64,000 nucleotides of DNA from Vampirovibrio sp041737375 (GCF_041737375.1 NZ_JBGSRV010000010.1:310001-374000); one strand, 5' to 3'; counted from the first letter of the stretch, positions 53,611 to 62,811 are shown. The notes: generated by a model from the sequence alone, not told the origin. Translations and numbers: made by a program.

Positions 53611-54117
53611 TTAATCGTACTCGTACAGGTATTTACGCCATTGCTCGTAATCCCGGCGGCTGACGTTGCCGTTTTGTTTGGACAGTTCAAAATGAATAAA
53701 ATTAAAGGGGCGGCAAGGCTTGCTGGCCAGCACGTATCCGGCTTCCTTCAGGGTGCGACTGCCTTTGCTGACATTGCAACGCAAACAGGCCACCGTCACA
53801 TTGTCCCAAGTGTCTTTTCCCCCTCGAGAACGAGGGATGACGTGATCAATGGTTAAATCGCTTTTTTTGCCGCAATACTGACAGGTGTAATGATCCCGGT
53901 GCATGATATTGCGGCGGGTTAAAGGAATATCCTTATGAGGAATTTTTATATAGTAGAGCAGCCGAATCACCAGAGGCAATGGAATGCCATTGCCCACCAT
54001 CTTGCCGTTCCGTTCCACGGCCTCTGCCTTGCCTTTCAGCAACAGAATAATGGCCCTTCTCCAGCTACAAATATGAAGTGGCTCGTAGGATGAGTTCAAA
54101 AGCAAGACTTTGCTCAC
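53611..54117 (-). CDS. HNH endonuclease family protein
   Basis: A 168-aa protein of the HNH family common in cyanobacteria and many other bacteria. It has VLLLNSSYEPLHICSWRRAI at the start, the zinc pairs CQYC and CLRC, and the nuclease motif IDHVIPRSRGGKDTWDNV with a trailing NVSKG. Such stand-alone HNH proteins probably cut or nick DNA, but their biological role is unclear. ATG 54117. A TATAGT sequence on the reverse strand at 54151-54146 may be its -10. Confidence 0.92.
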   Translation of the reverse strand: MSKVLLLNSSYEPLHICSWRRAIILLLKGKAEAVERNGKMVGNGIPLPLVIRLLYYIKIPHKDIPLTRRNIMHRDHYTCQYCGKKSDLTIDHVIPRSRGGKDTWDNVTVACLRCNVSKGSRTLKEAGYVLASKPCRPFNFIHFELSKQNGNVSRRDYEQWRKYLYEYD

Positions 54118-54542
54118 TTAATCAATTCCCTCAGCTCTCACTCTTACTATAAATAATCTTAAGCTTCATTAACAGAAATGTCTATATTTTTGAGCTTCAA
54201 AAAATAAAGAATAGTTACAACGCTTTACTTTCAAGCCCTTATTTCAATATAAAAACCCTCTAAAATTTAAAAGCAAAAACCTAGCTATCATTAATGCAGG
54301 GCTTAACCTAGCTGTCAATTACCCACCTTTCCCTTGTTCTCAACACGCTGAACCCGGTGCTTTGAAAGTAAACAGTCGCCCTGCCCCATCGTTTCTGGAA
54401 ATCCGTTAAATTCGGGATTTCAAAAAAATTAAAACCCAGCCTTCAGAAATGACCGTATAACACCGACAAGATATTTTAGACGGTTTATTCAGGCTACTTA
54501 TTTATAATGAATAAGTGACATTAACCCTGAGTGGGGAAAAGC
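54118..54542. other. AT-rich intergenic region with short direct repeats
   Basis: About 425 bp between divergent genes, more AT-rich than its surroundings. It holds two near-identical direct repeats (AACCTAGCTATCATTA at 54278 and AACCTAGCTGTCAATTA at 54305) and a 7-bp inverted repeat GAAATCC/GGATTTC near 54400. A TATAAT at 54503 precedes the cNMP-binding gene. I see no ORF or recognisable RNA. Confidence 0.45.
54503..54508 (+). promoter_or_regulatory. Putative -10 element for the cNMP-binding gene
   Basis: Consensus TATAAT 34 bp upstream of the ATG, without a recognisable -35 at standard spacing. Confidence 0.4.
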
Positions 54543-54965
54543 ATGATGGATAAAGTCATTCAACATTTTGGCAAAGGAGAAACCATTTTTCCCGAAGGGA
54601 CCAAAGGGGACCGGATTTATCGCATTATTTCCGGGGAAGTGCTGATTTGTAAAAAAGGGGTGCAGGGCAAAACCATTCCCATTACCAAGCTGGGGGAAGG
54701 CGAAATTTTTGGTGAAATGTATTTATTTGACGGCAGTGGAAGCCGATCCGCGTCCGTGGTGGCCGCCTCTGACTTAAAAGTAGAGGTGTATTTTGAGGAT
54801 GAAATTCAGGCAGAGCTAATAAACGCACCGCCCGAAGTTCAACAAATGCTCACCTCATTCACCAATCGCCTTAAAAATACCACCGGTAATTTCGCCAGCC
54901 TGTTTAAAGAAAAAATGATTGTAGAACTGCCCGATGGCACCATGAAAGTGGTAGACGGCCAATAA
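54543..54965 (+). CDS. Cyclic nucleotide-binding domain protein
   Basis: A 140-aa protein consisting of one Crp-like effector domain. Visible are the beta-roll turns (FPEGTKGDRIYRIISGEV) and the phosphate-binding cassette region LGEGEIFGEMYLFDGSGSRSAS, where E and the R-S/A pair contact the ligand in relatives. A helix follows (PPEVQQMLTSFTNRLKN). There is no helix-turn-helix, kinase or channel, so it is a stand-alone sensor or adaptor. ATG 54543 is chosen; an upstream in-frame GTG at 54531 is possible. A terminator follows. Confidence 0.88.
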   Translation: MMDKVIQHFGKGETIFPEGTKGDRIYRIISGEVLICKKGVQGKTIPITKLGEGEIFGEMYLFDGSGSRSASVVAASDLKVEVYFEDEIQAELINAPPEVQQMLTSFTNRLKNTTGNFASLFKEKMIVELPDGTMKVVDGQ

Positions 54966-54998
54966 ACCCATTTTTTTGGACCTTAATGCCAAATACGG

Positions 54999-55022
54999 AG
55001 GCCTCTCTCAAGAAGCCTTTTT
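54999..55022 (+). terminator. Rho-independent terminator after the cNMP-binding gene
   Basis: 8-bp stem (AGGCCTCT / AGAAGCCT, one mismatch) with a CTCA loop and a run of five Ts. Confidence 0.75.
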
Positions 55023-55173
55023 ATCAAAATGGCTTTAAATCAGGCTCAGCCGTTTGCTTTTTGTCAATCACTCCACCGGGTTATGCCGAAGATACCTCCC
55101 TAGCGTGATGCTGCGGGTTGAGCTTGATTGATATTATGCAACTCAAGTAACGGATGTGTTGGAGATGAAAACC

Positions 55174-55614
55174 ATGATGACTTCCAAACGATTGCTGAGT
55201 ACCTTGATGGTGGCTACGTTCTTGTTGACAGGAACATCATTGCTGCCAACCGCAGACGCTAAACACTACCGTAACCATGGCCGGTATAACGACGCTCGCA
55301 GGCCCGGCGGCGTGGATTATAAAACCGGCAAAATTATTAAAGGCGGCCTCATTGGCGCGGGCGTAGGCGCTGGTGCCGGACTGCTTCTGGATCGCCCGGT
55401 GGGTAGAACCGCCGTAGTAGGAGCAGGCGTAGGCGCAGGCACACAAGCCGTTCGTCATAGCAGCACCTTACGCCGTCACCCCATCGTTAAAACAGGCGCT
55501 TACGGTGCCTTGGCCGGAACAGGTGTTTCAGCCGTAACCGGCAAAAAACTTGCCCCCGGCGCCCTGTGGGGCGGTGCTATTGGTACCGGTGTAGGCGCCC
55601 TGAATCATTTTTAA
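55174..55614 (+). CDS. Exported glycine-zipper-like protein
   Basis: A 146-aa protein with a signal peptide (LLSTLMVATFLLTGTSLLP, cleavage near ADA). A basic, Tyr/Arg-rich stretch follows (HYRNHGRYNDARRP), then three Gly/Ala/Val-rich hydrophobic segments (GLIGAGVGAGAGLLL, AVVGAGVGAGTQAV and YGALAGTGVSAVTG). These resemble glycine-zipper membrane segments of envelope proteins. ATG 55174 has GGAG 9 nt upstream. It is probably inserted in or attached to the envelope. No specific function can be given. Confidence 0.8.
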   Translation: MMTSKRLLSTLMVATFLLTGTSLLPTADAKHYRNHGRYNDARRPGGVDYKTGKIIKGGLIGAGVGAGAGLLLDRPVGRTAVVGAGVGAGTQAVRHSSTLRRHPIVKTGAYGALAGTGVSAVTGKKLAPGALWGGAIGTGVGALNHF

Positions 55615-55683
55615 ATTTAAACCCAGTTTTTAAACCAGTTTTCATGAACCAGTAAGTACTAACTTTCGCAATACACAATAATT

Positions 55684-55711
55684 ACCCCGCAAGTCCTAAC
55701 TTGTGGGGTTT
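55684..55711 (+). terminator. Rho-independent terminator after the glycine-zipper gene
   Basis: 11-bp stem (ACCCCGCAAGT / ACTTGTGGGGT, one G-U pair) with a CCTA loop, followed by TTTACTTTTG. Confidence 0.8.
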
Positions 55712-55843
55712 ACTTTTGCTTGGGGAATACTAATGCCATAAACGCTTCAACCCGAACCGTCTATTCTGGTTTTAAAAACAATTAAAGAATCCCGCCGACT
55801 CGTCGACAAATCTATCAATGACCTCAGACGTGGACGGCCCTGT

Positions 55844-56722
55844 ATGCTCAATCAGCCGGATTTCTCCTTTCCCCATCAACCTCGTCGATTAGAAAATATC
55901 CCCGGATTCCCCACCCCAAACGCCCCCCCGCACCTCCTGGAAGACAGCCGACTGGAAGGGCTGGTTCAACAAATTGAGCATTTGCCCAAAAATGCCTGTT
56001 ATCCGCTACAAGCCAACTTTTACGGGCAATTAATGAACTGCGATTTACTATTACCCGTACCCCAGGACGCCAACCTGCAAGCGGGGCTTCCCCTACTGGC
56101 CCTGGAAAATCATGCGGGTGAAAAGGGAATGCCCTTGTTCACCAACGAACAAAACCTGTGCGTATGGATGAATGAACCCGTGGACTACCTGATTTTACCC
56201 TTCACCACCCTATGCGGCTTTGCGCTGGAAGCCAAGCTGGACTATATCATCCTCAATATTTCCGGCCCCTGTGGTTGTGAAATTTCCTTCCACGACTTCA
56301 GCTTTATGGCAGAAGGCATGATACCGCCTCCCAGCCCGCAGCAAATTTCCAGAGACACCGACCCCAGACCGGGCGAAATCACCATTGCCAAGCAAACCCC
56401 TATGCGGCTGGGGCTTTGTCCTGATTTTCCCAAGCCGTTGTTCAACCGGCTCCAGCTGGTCTTTCGCCATCACGAGTATTTAATTCAGCATGTCTACCTG
56501 TTTAACGTCGCTTTCCATCAGGGTCCGCTGCAACCGGCCCTGGGTGTTCGCATGCCTGAGGGACTGGAAGAGGAATGGGAAAACCAATTGTGGCCCAATC
56601 TTCAGGCTGTGCTGCACGAAATGCTGGAAAAGCACGACATCGTAAACGTGTTTCTCCTCAATCAGGCTGGCAGTATGGAAAACCATTTAAAAACACTGAC
56701 CAAACCCGTGTATCAAAGCTAG
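55844..56722 (+). CDS. SseB-family protein
   Basis: A 292-aa protein resembling two-domain SseB proteins. The N-terminal half (~30-150) has FYGQLMNCDLLLPVPQDA, GMPLFTNEQNLCVW and LDYIILNISGPCG, the pattern of the SseB domain. The C-terminal half (~205-285) matches the SseB C-terminal domain (HVYLFNVAFHQGPLQPALGV and HDIVNVFLLN). SseB proteins are of uncertain function, with links to sulfur-transfer phenotypes and secretion. No signal peptide. ATG 55844 lacks a clear Shine-Dalgarno sequence. It is convergent with dapA. Confidence 0.75.
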   Translation: MLNQPDFSFPHQPRRLENIPGFPTPNAPPHLLEDSRLEGLVQQIEHLPKNACYPLQANFYGQLMNCDLLLPVPQDANLQAGLPLLALENHAGEKGMPLFTNEQNLCVWMNEPVDYLILPFTTLCGFALEAKLDYIILNISGPCGCEISFHDFSFMAEGMIPPPSPQQISRDTDPRPGEITIAKQTPMRLGLCPDFPKPLFNRLQLVFRHHEYLIQHVYLFNVAFHQGPLQPALGVRMPEGLEEEWENQLWPNLQAVLHEMLEKHDIVNVFLLNQAGSMENHLKTLTKPVYQS

Positions 56723-56749
56723 CCCTCTCCGTAGCCTTTTAAAAGGCGA

Positions 56750-57652
56750 TTATGAGGGCACCAAAGCCTTGTATTCGGCCAGCAATTTTTCAATGCGGGC
56801 CATTTCCAGCGCGTCCGGGGGAACCATGGGCGAACGCATCACGGATTCCATCATGCCCAAGCGGGCCAGACAGGTTTTAATGACCGTGGGGTTAGGCAAA
56901 AAGAAAATTTCACGGCCCAGATTTAACTGCTTTAAGTGAAGGCCCAGCGCACGATCCCGATCGTTGGCTTTAACCGCCTGAATCATCTCCCGTAGCAGGT
57001 TGCCGGTTAAGTGAGCCAGCACGCTAAAGGTGCCATAGGCCCCACAAGCCATCATCGGCACCGTCAAGGTATCATCGCCGCACCAGGTTCGCCAGGTGTC
57101 GGCAGGCAACTTCATGGTAATTTCGCTGACCTGATCCATATCCGGGTGACTTTGCTTAACCCCCATAATATTGGGGCATTGCTGGTGCAGGGCAGCCATG
57201 GTATCCGGGCTCATTAACACAATGGAACGGCTGGGGATGTTGTAAACCACCACTTCGGTATCCACCGCCTGAGCCACCCGCCGAAAATGGGTGATCATGC
57301 CCGCCTGAGAAGGCTTGTTGTAATAAGGAACCACCACCAACAGGGCATCTACCCCAAGCGCCGCCGTTTTACGGGCCTCTTCCACACTTCTGGCCGTATC
57401 GTTAGATCCAACACCGGCCACAATCTGGACATTTTTGCCCCGCACCGCGTTTTTAACCACCTTGATCAGCTCAATTTTTTCATCAAACCTCAAGGCGGGG
57501 GCTTCTCCGGTAGTGCCGTTCACCAAAATGCCATCGCACCCGTTATCCGCCAGATAAACGGCCAGTTGCTCAGCCTTTTCAAAGTCAATGGATTCATCCC
57601 GTTTAAAGGGAGTGACCATGGCGGGAATTAATTCGGCCTTTAAATGGGGCAT
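56750..57652 (-). CDS. dapA: 4-hydroxy-tetrahydrodipicolinate synthase
   Basis: First committed enzyme of the diaminopimelate/lysine pathway, condensing pyruvate with aspartate semialdehyde. The 300-aa TIM barrel has AMVTPFKRDESIDF, GTTGEAPAL, VPYYNKPSQAG, YNIPSRS (catalytic Tyr and substrate-binding Arg) and the Schiff-base lysine in GVKQSHPDM. It lies 70 bp downstream of asd on the same strand, placing two consecutive steps together. Confidence 0.96.
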   Translation of the reverse strand: MPHLKAELIPAMVTPFKRDESIDFEKAEQLAVYLADNGCDGILVNGTTGEAPALRFDEKIELIKVVKNAVRGKNVQIVAGVGSNDTARSVEEARKTAALGVDALLVVVPYYNKPSQAGMITHFRRVAQAVDTEVVVYNIPSRSIVLMSPDTMAALHQQCPNIMGVKQSHPDMDQVSEITMKLPADTWRTWCGDDTLTVPMMACGAYGTFSVLAHLTGNLLREMIQAVKANDRDRALGLHLKQLNLGREIFFLPNPTVIKTCLARLGMMESVMRSPMVPPDALEMARIEKLLAEYKALVPS

Positions 57653-57722
57653 CGCTCTAACCTTTTTATTTTGACGCTACAGGTGGCTCCATCCGGGACA
57701 GAGGCTCACCAAATGGAATAAA

Positions 57723-58826
57723 TCAGGCGTTGATGGGCTGTTTGGGCTTCAACCAGTTGTGCTTCACCAGGACTTCCGCCAGACGAACCGCGTTTAAAGC
57801 CGCTCCAATTCTGAGGTTATCGGCCACAATCCACAGGTTCAGCCCATGCTCCGGGTTAGACGTATCCCGACGGATTCGGCCCACATAAACCGGATCTTTA
57901 CCGGTCACTTCCACCGGGGTAGGAAAGTCCTGAGGCTTACGGGCCACCACCACATCGGGGGTTTGCTCCAGCACAAACATGGCCGCTTCCGGGGATACCG
58001 GCTTTTTAAATTCCAGAGTCACCGACTCGCTATGCCCAACCATCACCGGCACCCGAATGGCAGTGCAGGTTATTTTCAAATCGGGCTGATGCAAAATTTT
58101 GCGGCTTTCGTGAATGACCTTGGTTTCTTCCTTGGTGTAACCGTCCTCCGGGCCGCCTTCCACAAATTGATCAATTTGGGCAACCAAGTTAAAGGCAATG
58201 GGGCGGGCGAATACTTTGAACTCAGCCGGTACGGCCTCACTGCGGGCGCCAACTTCGGGCTCTCCCATCATTTTAAATACGCTGCGGGTGGTATCAATCA
58301 ACTCATCCATACCTTCTTTACCAGCGCCACTGACCGATTGATAGGTACTGACAATAGCCCGCTCCAGCCCAAAGGCATCGTTTAAAGCTTTAAACACCGG
58401 CATTAACTGCGAGGTGGAGCAATTAGGATTGGCGATAATGCCTTGATGATGCTCCAGATCGGCGTCATTAACGCCCGCTACCACCAAAGGCACCCCTTCG
58501 GTCATGCGGAAGCAACTGGTATTATCAATGACCACGCAACCCCGTTTCACCGCCTCAGGAACCAACGCTTCACTCACGGAGCCACCAGCGGAAGCCAGCA
58601 CGATATCCACGCCTTCAAAGGCCTCTGGGGTGGCTTCCTCTACCCGGATTTCCTCGCCCATAAAATTAATGAGAGAGCCTGCCGTTCGTTGACTGGCCAA
58701 AGGCTTTAGCTGCTTCACCGGGAATTGGCGCTCTTCCAGAATTTGCATGAGCTGGGTTCCCACCAAGCCGGTGGCTCCCAAAATAGCGACGATATATCCT
58801 GATGAGGGTTGCGCCGGGGAAGTCAT
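57723..58826 (-). CDS. asd: Aspartate-semialdehyde dehydrogenase
   Basis: NADPH-dependent reduction of aspartyl phosphate, feeding lysine, methionine and threonine synthesis. The 367-aa product from ATG 58826 (AGGAG 6 nt upstream) shows the Rossmann motif AILGATGLVGTQL, ANPNCSTSQLMPV with the catalytic Cys, STYQSVSGAGKEGMDEL, and a substrate-binding/catalytic block RVPVMVGHSESV. An upstream GTG at 58850 would add eight residues and lacks support. It is followed by dapA. Confidence 0.96.
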   Translation of the reverse strand: MTSPAQPSSGYIVAILGATGLVGTQLMQILEERQFPVKQLKPLASQRTAGSLINFMGEEIRVEEATPEAFEGVDIVLASAGGSVSEALVPEAVKRGCVVIDNTSCFRMTEGVPLVVAGVNDADLEHHQGIIANPNCSTSQLMPVFKALNDAFGLERAIVSTYQSVSGAGKEGMDELIDTTRSVFKMMGEPEVGARSEAVPAEFKVFARPIAFNLVAQIDQFVEGGPEDGYTKEETKVIHESRKILHQPDLKITCTAIRVPVMVGHSESVTLEFKKPVSPEAAMFVLEQTPDVVVARKPQDFPTPVEVTGKDPVYVGRIRRDTSNPEHGLNLWIVADNLRIGAALNAVRLAEVLVKHNWLKPKQPINA

Positions 58827-58934
58827 GGAAATCTCCTGTGTGGTACACACGGTATGTTGAAATAAGACCGCCTCATTATAAACGAAAGCCCAAGGGTTTG
58901 GCAGACGTGGACCGGATCAGAGAAGAGCCGCTTC

Positions 58935-58973
58935 CCAAAAATGGCCCCTTTTAGAAAAAAGGAGCCATTTTGG
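58935..58973 (-). terminator. Hairpin between the HEAT gene and asd
   Basis: A long stem (about 17 pairs with one bulged A and one mismatch) around an AGAA loop, with A/T runs at its edge. It lies 38 bp downstream of the HEAT-repeat stop on the reverse strand and probably ends that transcript before asd. Confidence 0.6.
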
Positions 58974-59010
58974 TTAGAAGATTGTGAGGATCAGAGAGCT
59001 GAAAACTGGT

Positions 59011-59475
59011 TTAACCCGCTACTTTTGCGAATTGAAGCACTTTGCGGCTCATTTCCTGATGATTCGCTTCCAGTTCACGGGTGTCTACCACCGGAACCTG
59101 CATGCCTAACTCACTTAAAATAAATTCGGCAATCCAGCGAAACTTGGGGCGGCTGGCGTTGCGGATATAGAATTCTTGCAAGCTGGCCACGGCGGGTTGG
59201 CCAATGCGTACCAATACCATGGCGCAGGTAGAACGTACCCGGCTATGGCTGGACTTTAAGCCTTTAATCAAAAAAGGAACGGCAGGCTTGCCAATGCGGG
59301 TCAACAGATTTTCCGCTTTATTGGCGGTGGATTTGTCGGCGCCTTCCAGAGACTCGATCAAGAACTCAATAAGTTCTTCAAGAGAGACAGCCTGATTTTC
59401 ACGGCTGAAGCTAAAATCTTTGTTCCAGATTAGGTGGAACTTGATTGTTTCAAGATTGATAGGTGACGTTGTCAT
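59011..59475 (-). CDS. HEAT-repeat protein
   Basis: A 154-aa soluble protein with HEAT/PBS-lyase-type repeats in the middle: NLLTRIGKPAVPFLIKGLKS and MVLVRIGQPAVASLQEF, each with the conserved GxPAV turn. The N-terminal 30 residues and C-terminal tail (TRELEANHQEMSRKVLQF) flank them. HEAT repeats are protein-binding scaffolds; in cyanobacteria related repeats occur in phycobilin lyases, but nothing here supports that role. ATG 59475 has no strong Shine-Dalgarno sequence. Confidence 0.85.
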   Translation of the reverse strand: MTTSPINLETIKFHLIWNKDFSFSRENQAVSLEELIEFLIESLEGADKSTANKAENLLTRIGKPAVPFLIKGLKSSHSRVRSTCAMVLVRIGQPAVASLQEFYIRNASRPKFRWIAEFILSELGMQVPVVDTRELEANHQEMSRKVLQFAKVAG

Positions 59476-60019
59476 CGGTTCTTAACTCTCCACGTCCATC
59501 GCGTTTCGGATTAACAGATTTATAACCGATTTTCAGAGGGGGGGCAATTTCATCGCGGGTCAGTTTACTACCCTTTTAGACGCCAAAAAAATATTTTCTT
59601 TACCTGAACGGGGGATAGCCCATCCGTCCAAACTGTGACAAGAACCAGAAAAGTGCCAACCTGTTTTACTTTGCGTCCTTCATCCTGATTTTAAGCATTG
59701 TAAAACTGAATGGGTTCTTTACCTCAGCCAGTATAAAAAACTGACAATTCCTTAACGGGATTTTTAGAGCTTCTTTACATGTTCTTTATCTAAAAGCCCG
59801 TCCAAATTGCCTATCCATCAAGGGATACCTCAGCCAGAACCCGGCAAACCTTACCCGGTCACCCACCCACGGGCTGTTTTTAAAACCCCTGGAATGACCA
59901 AAGAGCCAGAAAATCTATTTGAAAGCCAGTCTCAACAGGGCTAAGATGAGGGAAAGCAAATTAACGGGCTTCAAATTCACTTTTTGGAATCAACTGTATC
60001 AAGACGTTTGGACAGTGCT
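59476..60019. other. Intergenic region upstream of holA
   Basis: About 540 bp between divergent genes. It contains a run of seven G near 59540 and scattered T-rich tracts. A 16-codon ORF begins at 59894. No strong hairpin, promoter consensus or recognisable RNA is visible. Part of it may be the untranslated leader of holA. Confidence 0.4.
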
Positions 60020-60985
60020 ATGACAATTTCTCTTTATTATGGCGATGAGGAATACCTGCTGCGGCAAGAGGTCAATCGCTTGCGAGAAGCAGTGATTAAC
60101 CCTCAAATGGGTAGTTTAGGGCATAAGCGACTGGAAACGCCTTCCATTGGAGAGGTTTTAGAGGCCATTGGCTCTATTTGCTTTAATATGGGCGGCAAAA
60201 CGCTGATTGAAATTCAGGACTTCCCTTTTTTAAGCAAAGCGGCCTCCGGGGCGGATGAAAAACAGCTGGCCGAGCTGATGGCCTTGCTGGAAAATCACGA
60301 TGAACACAAGCATATTCTGTTTGTCAGCACCAAAATTAACCGCAGCATTAAATTTCCCAAGTGGCTAACCGCCCACAAGCAACTGGGGCTGGATTTAAAA
60401 GAATGCAAAACGCTGGCCTTTTACCAGGCCGATGAGGCCACCCAACGGGTGATTATGGAGGCCAAGCGGCGAGGCATTCAAATTGAGCCCAAAGCGGCCG
60501 CCTTGTTGGTAGAGCATCAGGGGGTGAGCTTGTTGCCACTGATGACTGAGGTGGAAAAGCTTTCCGTGTATGCGGCCAACCGCACCATTACCGCCCAAGA
60601 CGTGGCCATCCTGTCCAACCATAACGAAAACACCTTTCACATGCTGGCCGATTGGCTGCAAGGCCGCAACCGGGCCGAAGTTTTCCATACCCTGGATGAA
60701 CTGTTGCTTCGCCAACACCCGGTTCAACTCTTTGGGCTGGCCCAAAGCTGGCTGGGCAATATTTTTCAGCTGCGCTACTGGCAGCAAAAAGGCATTAGCG
60801 AGGCCCAAATGGCGGAAATGACCAAAAAACACCCTTTTAAAATCAAGAAAGACTTACAGGAATTTGGCAAGGTTCCCTTTGCCCGCCTGGAAAAACTGCG
60901 TGGCCAACTGCTCACGCTGGAGTACCAGTCTAAAACCGGGGAGCTTAACGCCAAAATTGCCCTGGAAATGCTGATGGGAAGTTAA
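60020..60985 (+). CDS. holA: DNA polymerase III delta subunit
   Basis: Clamp-loader subunit that opens the sliding clamp. The 321-aa protein (ATG 60020) begins ISLYYGDEEYLLRQEVNRL, as in the family, and has the AAA+-like domain II (HILFVSTKINRSIKFPKW). The C-terminal collar domain includes HNENTFHMLADWLQGRN and FGLAQSWLGNIFQLRYW. A TTG at 59984 would extend it by 12 residues. Seven bases separate it from holB, so the two clamp-loader genes form one unit. Confidence 0.92.
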   Translation: MTISLYYGDEEYLLRQEVNRLREAVINPQMGSLGHKRLETPSIGEVLEAIGSICFNMGGKTLIEIQDFPFLSKAASGADEKQLAELMALLENHDEHKHILFVSTKINRSIKFPKWLTAHKQLGLDLKECKTLAFYQADEATQRVIMEAKRRGIQIEPKAAALLVEHQGVSLLPLMTEVEKLSVYAANRTITAQDVAILSNHNENTFHMLADWLQGRNRAEVFHTLDELLLRQHPVQLFGLAQSWLGNIFQLRYWQQKGISEAQMAEMTKKHPFKIKKDLQEFGKVPFARLEKLRGQLLTLEYQSKTGELNAKIALEMLMGS

Positions 60986-60991
60986 GCATCT

Positions 60992-62077
60992 ATGAGCGCC
61001 GCCCCACCCACACCCATGAACACCCACACCCCCTTACCGCTGGCTGAAACCTTTTTTGCCGGGGCCATCCATAGTGGCTCTTTGGCGCATGGGTATGTGC
61101 TGAAGGGCAAAAATACAGAGGCCCTTTACAATCTGGCCTTGCAAATCGCCAAAGTGCTGAACTGCACACAGCGCCCCTCCGCCACGCTGGCAGGGGGACA
61201 GCAGCCACTTTTAACGGACATGGCCTGCGGACAGTGCAAAGATTGCCGCTGGGTGGCCCAAAATGCTCATCCCGCCGTGCTAACTATTTCCCGCCTGACC
61301 TATCAGGTGAACGAAAAAGGCGAATTAATGTCACCCGATGAGCTGGAAAAACAGGGCAAAAAAGCCAGCGCTCCCACCCAAATCAAGACCGATCAGGTGG
61401 GACGACTGATTCAGCAACTGGGCATTTCCTCGCAATCCAGCCGGGTGGTTATTTTTACAGATGTAGAAGAGTTGCCAGCCACCATCCCCTCTAACGTGCC
61501 CCCACCTTTTGAATGGCAATGCATTGAGGCCAATGAAGCCAAAAGTTTTCATGTACGCCCACTGGATCGCTCCATTTTTAACGCCTTCTCGGTCAACAAG
61601 TTTTTAAAAACGCTAGAAGAGCCGCCTCAGCGCACAGTGTTCTTCTTTATTACCGAAACCGAAGAGCAATTGCTGGAAACCATCGTTTCCCGCTGCCAAG
61701 TGGTTCCCTGTCTGGCCCAAAACGGAGGAGGCCCAAAAACCCTATGGCCTCAAAGCCATCAGGATTTTCTGGATTCGTTATTTCGCAAAGCCGCTGAAGG
61801 CAGTGATGTATACGGCTTTGGACTGGCCTTTGAACGGTTTTTCATTGAAGAGCAAGGTTTAAGCAACGTGCAGGCTTTAAATATTCTGCAATTGGGATTT
61901 AGGCAATGGCTAGAGGAACAACCGCTGGATGAACAGCGCTTTGTGACCTATCGCAACCTGCAGCAGGAACTGGATCAGGCCATTCGCAAACTGGAAGCCA
62001 AAACCAACGAGAGCCAAACCCTGTTAAACCTCTTTATCAAAATCAGTCAAGCTTTAAGAAGCTTTCAGGCGGCTTAA
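60992..62077 (+). CDS. holB: DNA polymerase III delta' subunit-like protein
   Basis: A 361-aa clamp-loader AAA+ protein of the delta' type. It has the zinc-binding cysteines in CGQCKDC, the family block NKFLKTLEEPPQRTVFFF, and a sensor-1-like TIVSRCQVVPC. The P-loop position (GYVLKGKNTEALYN) lacks the GKT signature, as expected for delta', which does not hydrolyse ATP. An unusual extended segment with KGELMSPDELEKQGKK lies between the zinc site and the ATPase core. It follows holA closely. Confidence 0.9.
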   Translation: MSAAPPTPMNTHTPLPLAETFFAGAIHSGSLAHGYVLKGKNTEALYNLALQIAKVLNCTQRPSATLAGGQQPLLTDMACGQCKDCRWVAQNAHPAVLTISRLTYQVNEKGELMSPDELEKQGKKASAPTQIKTDQVGRLIQQLGISSQSSRVVIFTDVEELPATIPSNVPPPFEWQCIEANEAKSFHVRPLDRSIFNAFSVNKFLKTLEEPPQRTVFFFITETEEQLLETIVSRCQVVPCLAQNGGGPKTLWPQSHQDFLDSLFRKAAEGSDVYGFGLAFERFFIEEQGLSNVQALNILQLGFRQWLEEQPLDEQRFVTYRNLQQELDQAIRKLEAKTNESQTLLNLFIKISQALRSFQAA

Positions 62078-62313
62078 CCTGTAAATCCCCTCTGTGGCGA
62101 AAACCGACCGCTTATTTTTAAAAATCATTTACAAAGCTGGCACAAAAAAACAATCAATTACGTTTATGCCAGTGTAAGAGACATCGGCTGGGTTCATTAA
62201 CAACAACACAAGCAGGCTGGGGACATAGGGACGGGGAACACAACAATACGACAACCGGGATGGGTGACTGAATACATCGAGTGATAGGGAATTAGGAAAT
62301 AGGAGTGTATGGA

Positions 62314-62781
62314 ATGGAACAACGTCAGCAAAAACCGGCATTAACTTTAAAGTACGCCAAGCGCCGTTTTGATGGTGGTAACGAAGCAGAATTGATTCGG
62401 GCCATTGAAGTATCTCAAATGAACAAATTGTACAACCACGCCCAAATGGGTACAGAACCGGCTCACAATACCTTTTCAGCGCCGCTGAACCTAAGCCCCA
62501 ATCCGGGCGTACAGGCCCAAAAGCCTCAAGTATCCAAACGCACTCGTCAATCCCGGATGGTAGAAGCCGCCATCACAGGCCCTTTGCAACTGTGCATCGG
62601 TGTGGTGGGAATGCTCACCGCAACGCTGGCCATCATCACCTTCCGCAGAGCCGATAATCAGCCCATGCTGGATCAAAGCTGGATCGTGTTTCGTGATTGC
62701 CGCAAAACCTTGATTAAAGGAATCAAAGATTGCCTGACCACCCCAATTCGAGTGGTGAAGGCCAGCTTGCAGACCGTTTAG
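62314..62781 (+). CDS. Hypothetical membrane protein
   Basis: A 155-aa protein of unknown function. ATG 62314 has GGAG 8 nt upstream (GTG 62305 is also in frame). The N-terminal half is polar and basic; one hydrophobic helix (ITGPLQLCIGVVGMLTATLAIITF, in part) lies near residues 85-110. A Cys-containing basic tail follows. A strong terminator comes 30 bp after the stop. No family recognised. Confidence 0.7.
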   Translation: MEQRQQKPALTLKYAKRRFDGGNEAELIRAIEVSQMNKLYNHAQMGTEPAHNTFSAPLNLSPNPGVQAQKPQVSKRTRQSRMVEAAITGPLQLCIGVVGMLTATLAIITFRRADNQPMLDQSWIVFRDCRKTLIKGIKDCLTTPIRVVKASLQTV

Positions 62782-62811
62782 TTTTATAACTTTCCTAACA
62801 CTCCAACAGCC

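Noticed and set aside
62129..62341. Reverse-strand 70-codon frame downstream of holB
   Set aside because: No start signal or motif, and it overlaps the ribosome-binding region of the next forward gene.
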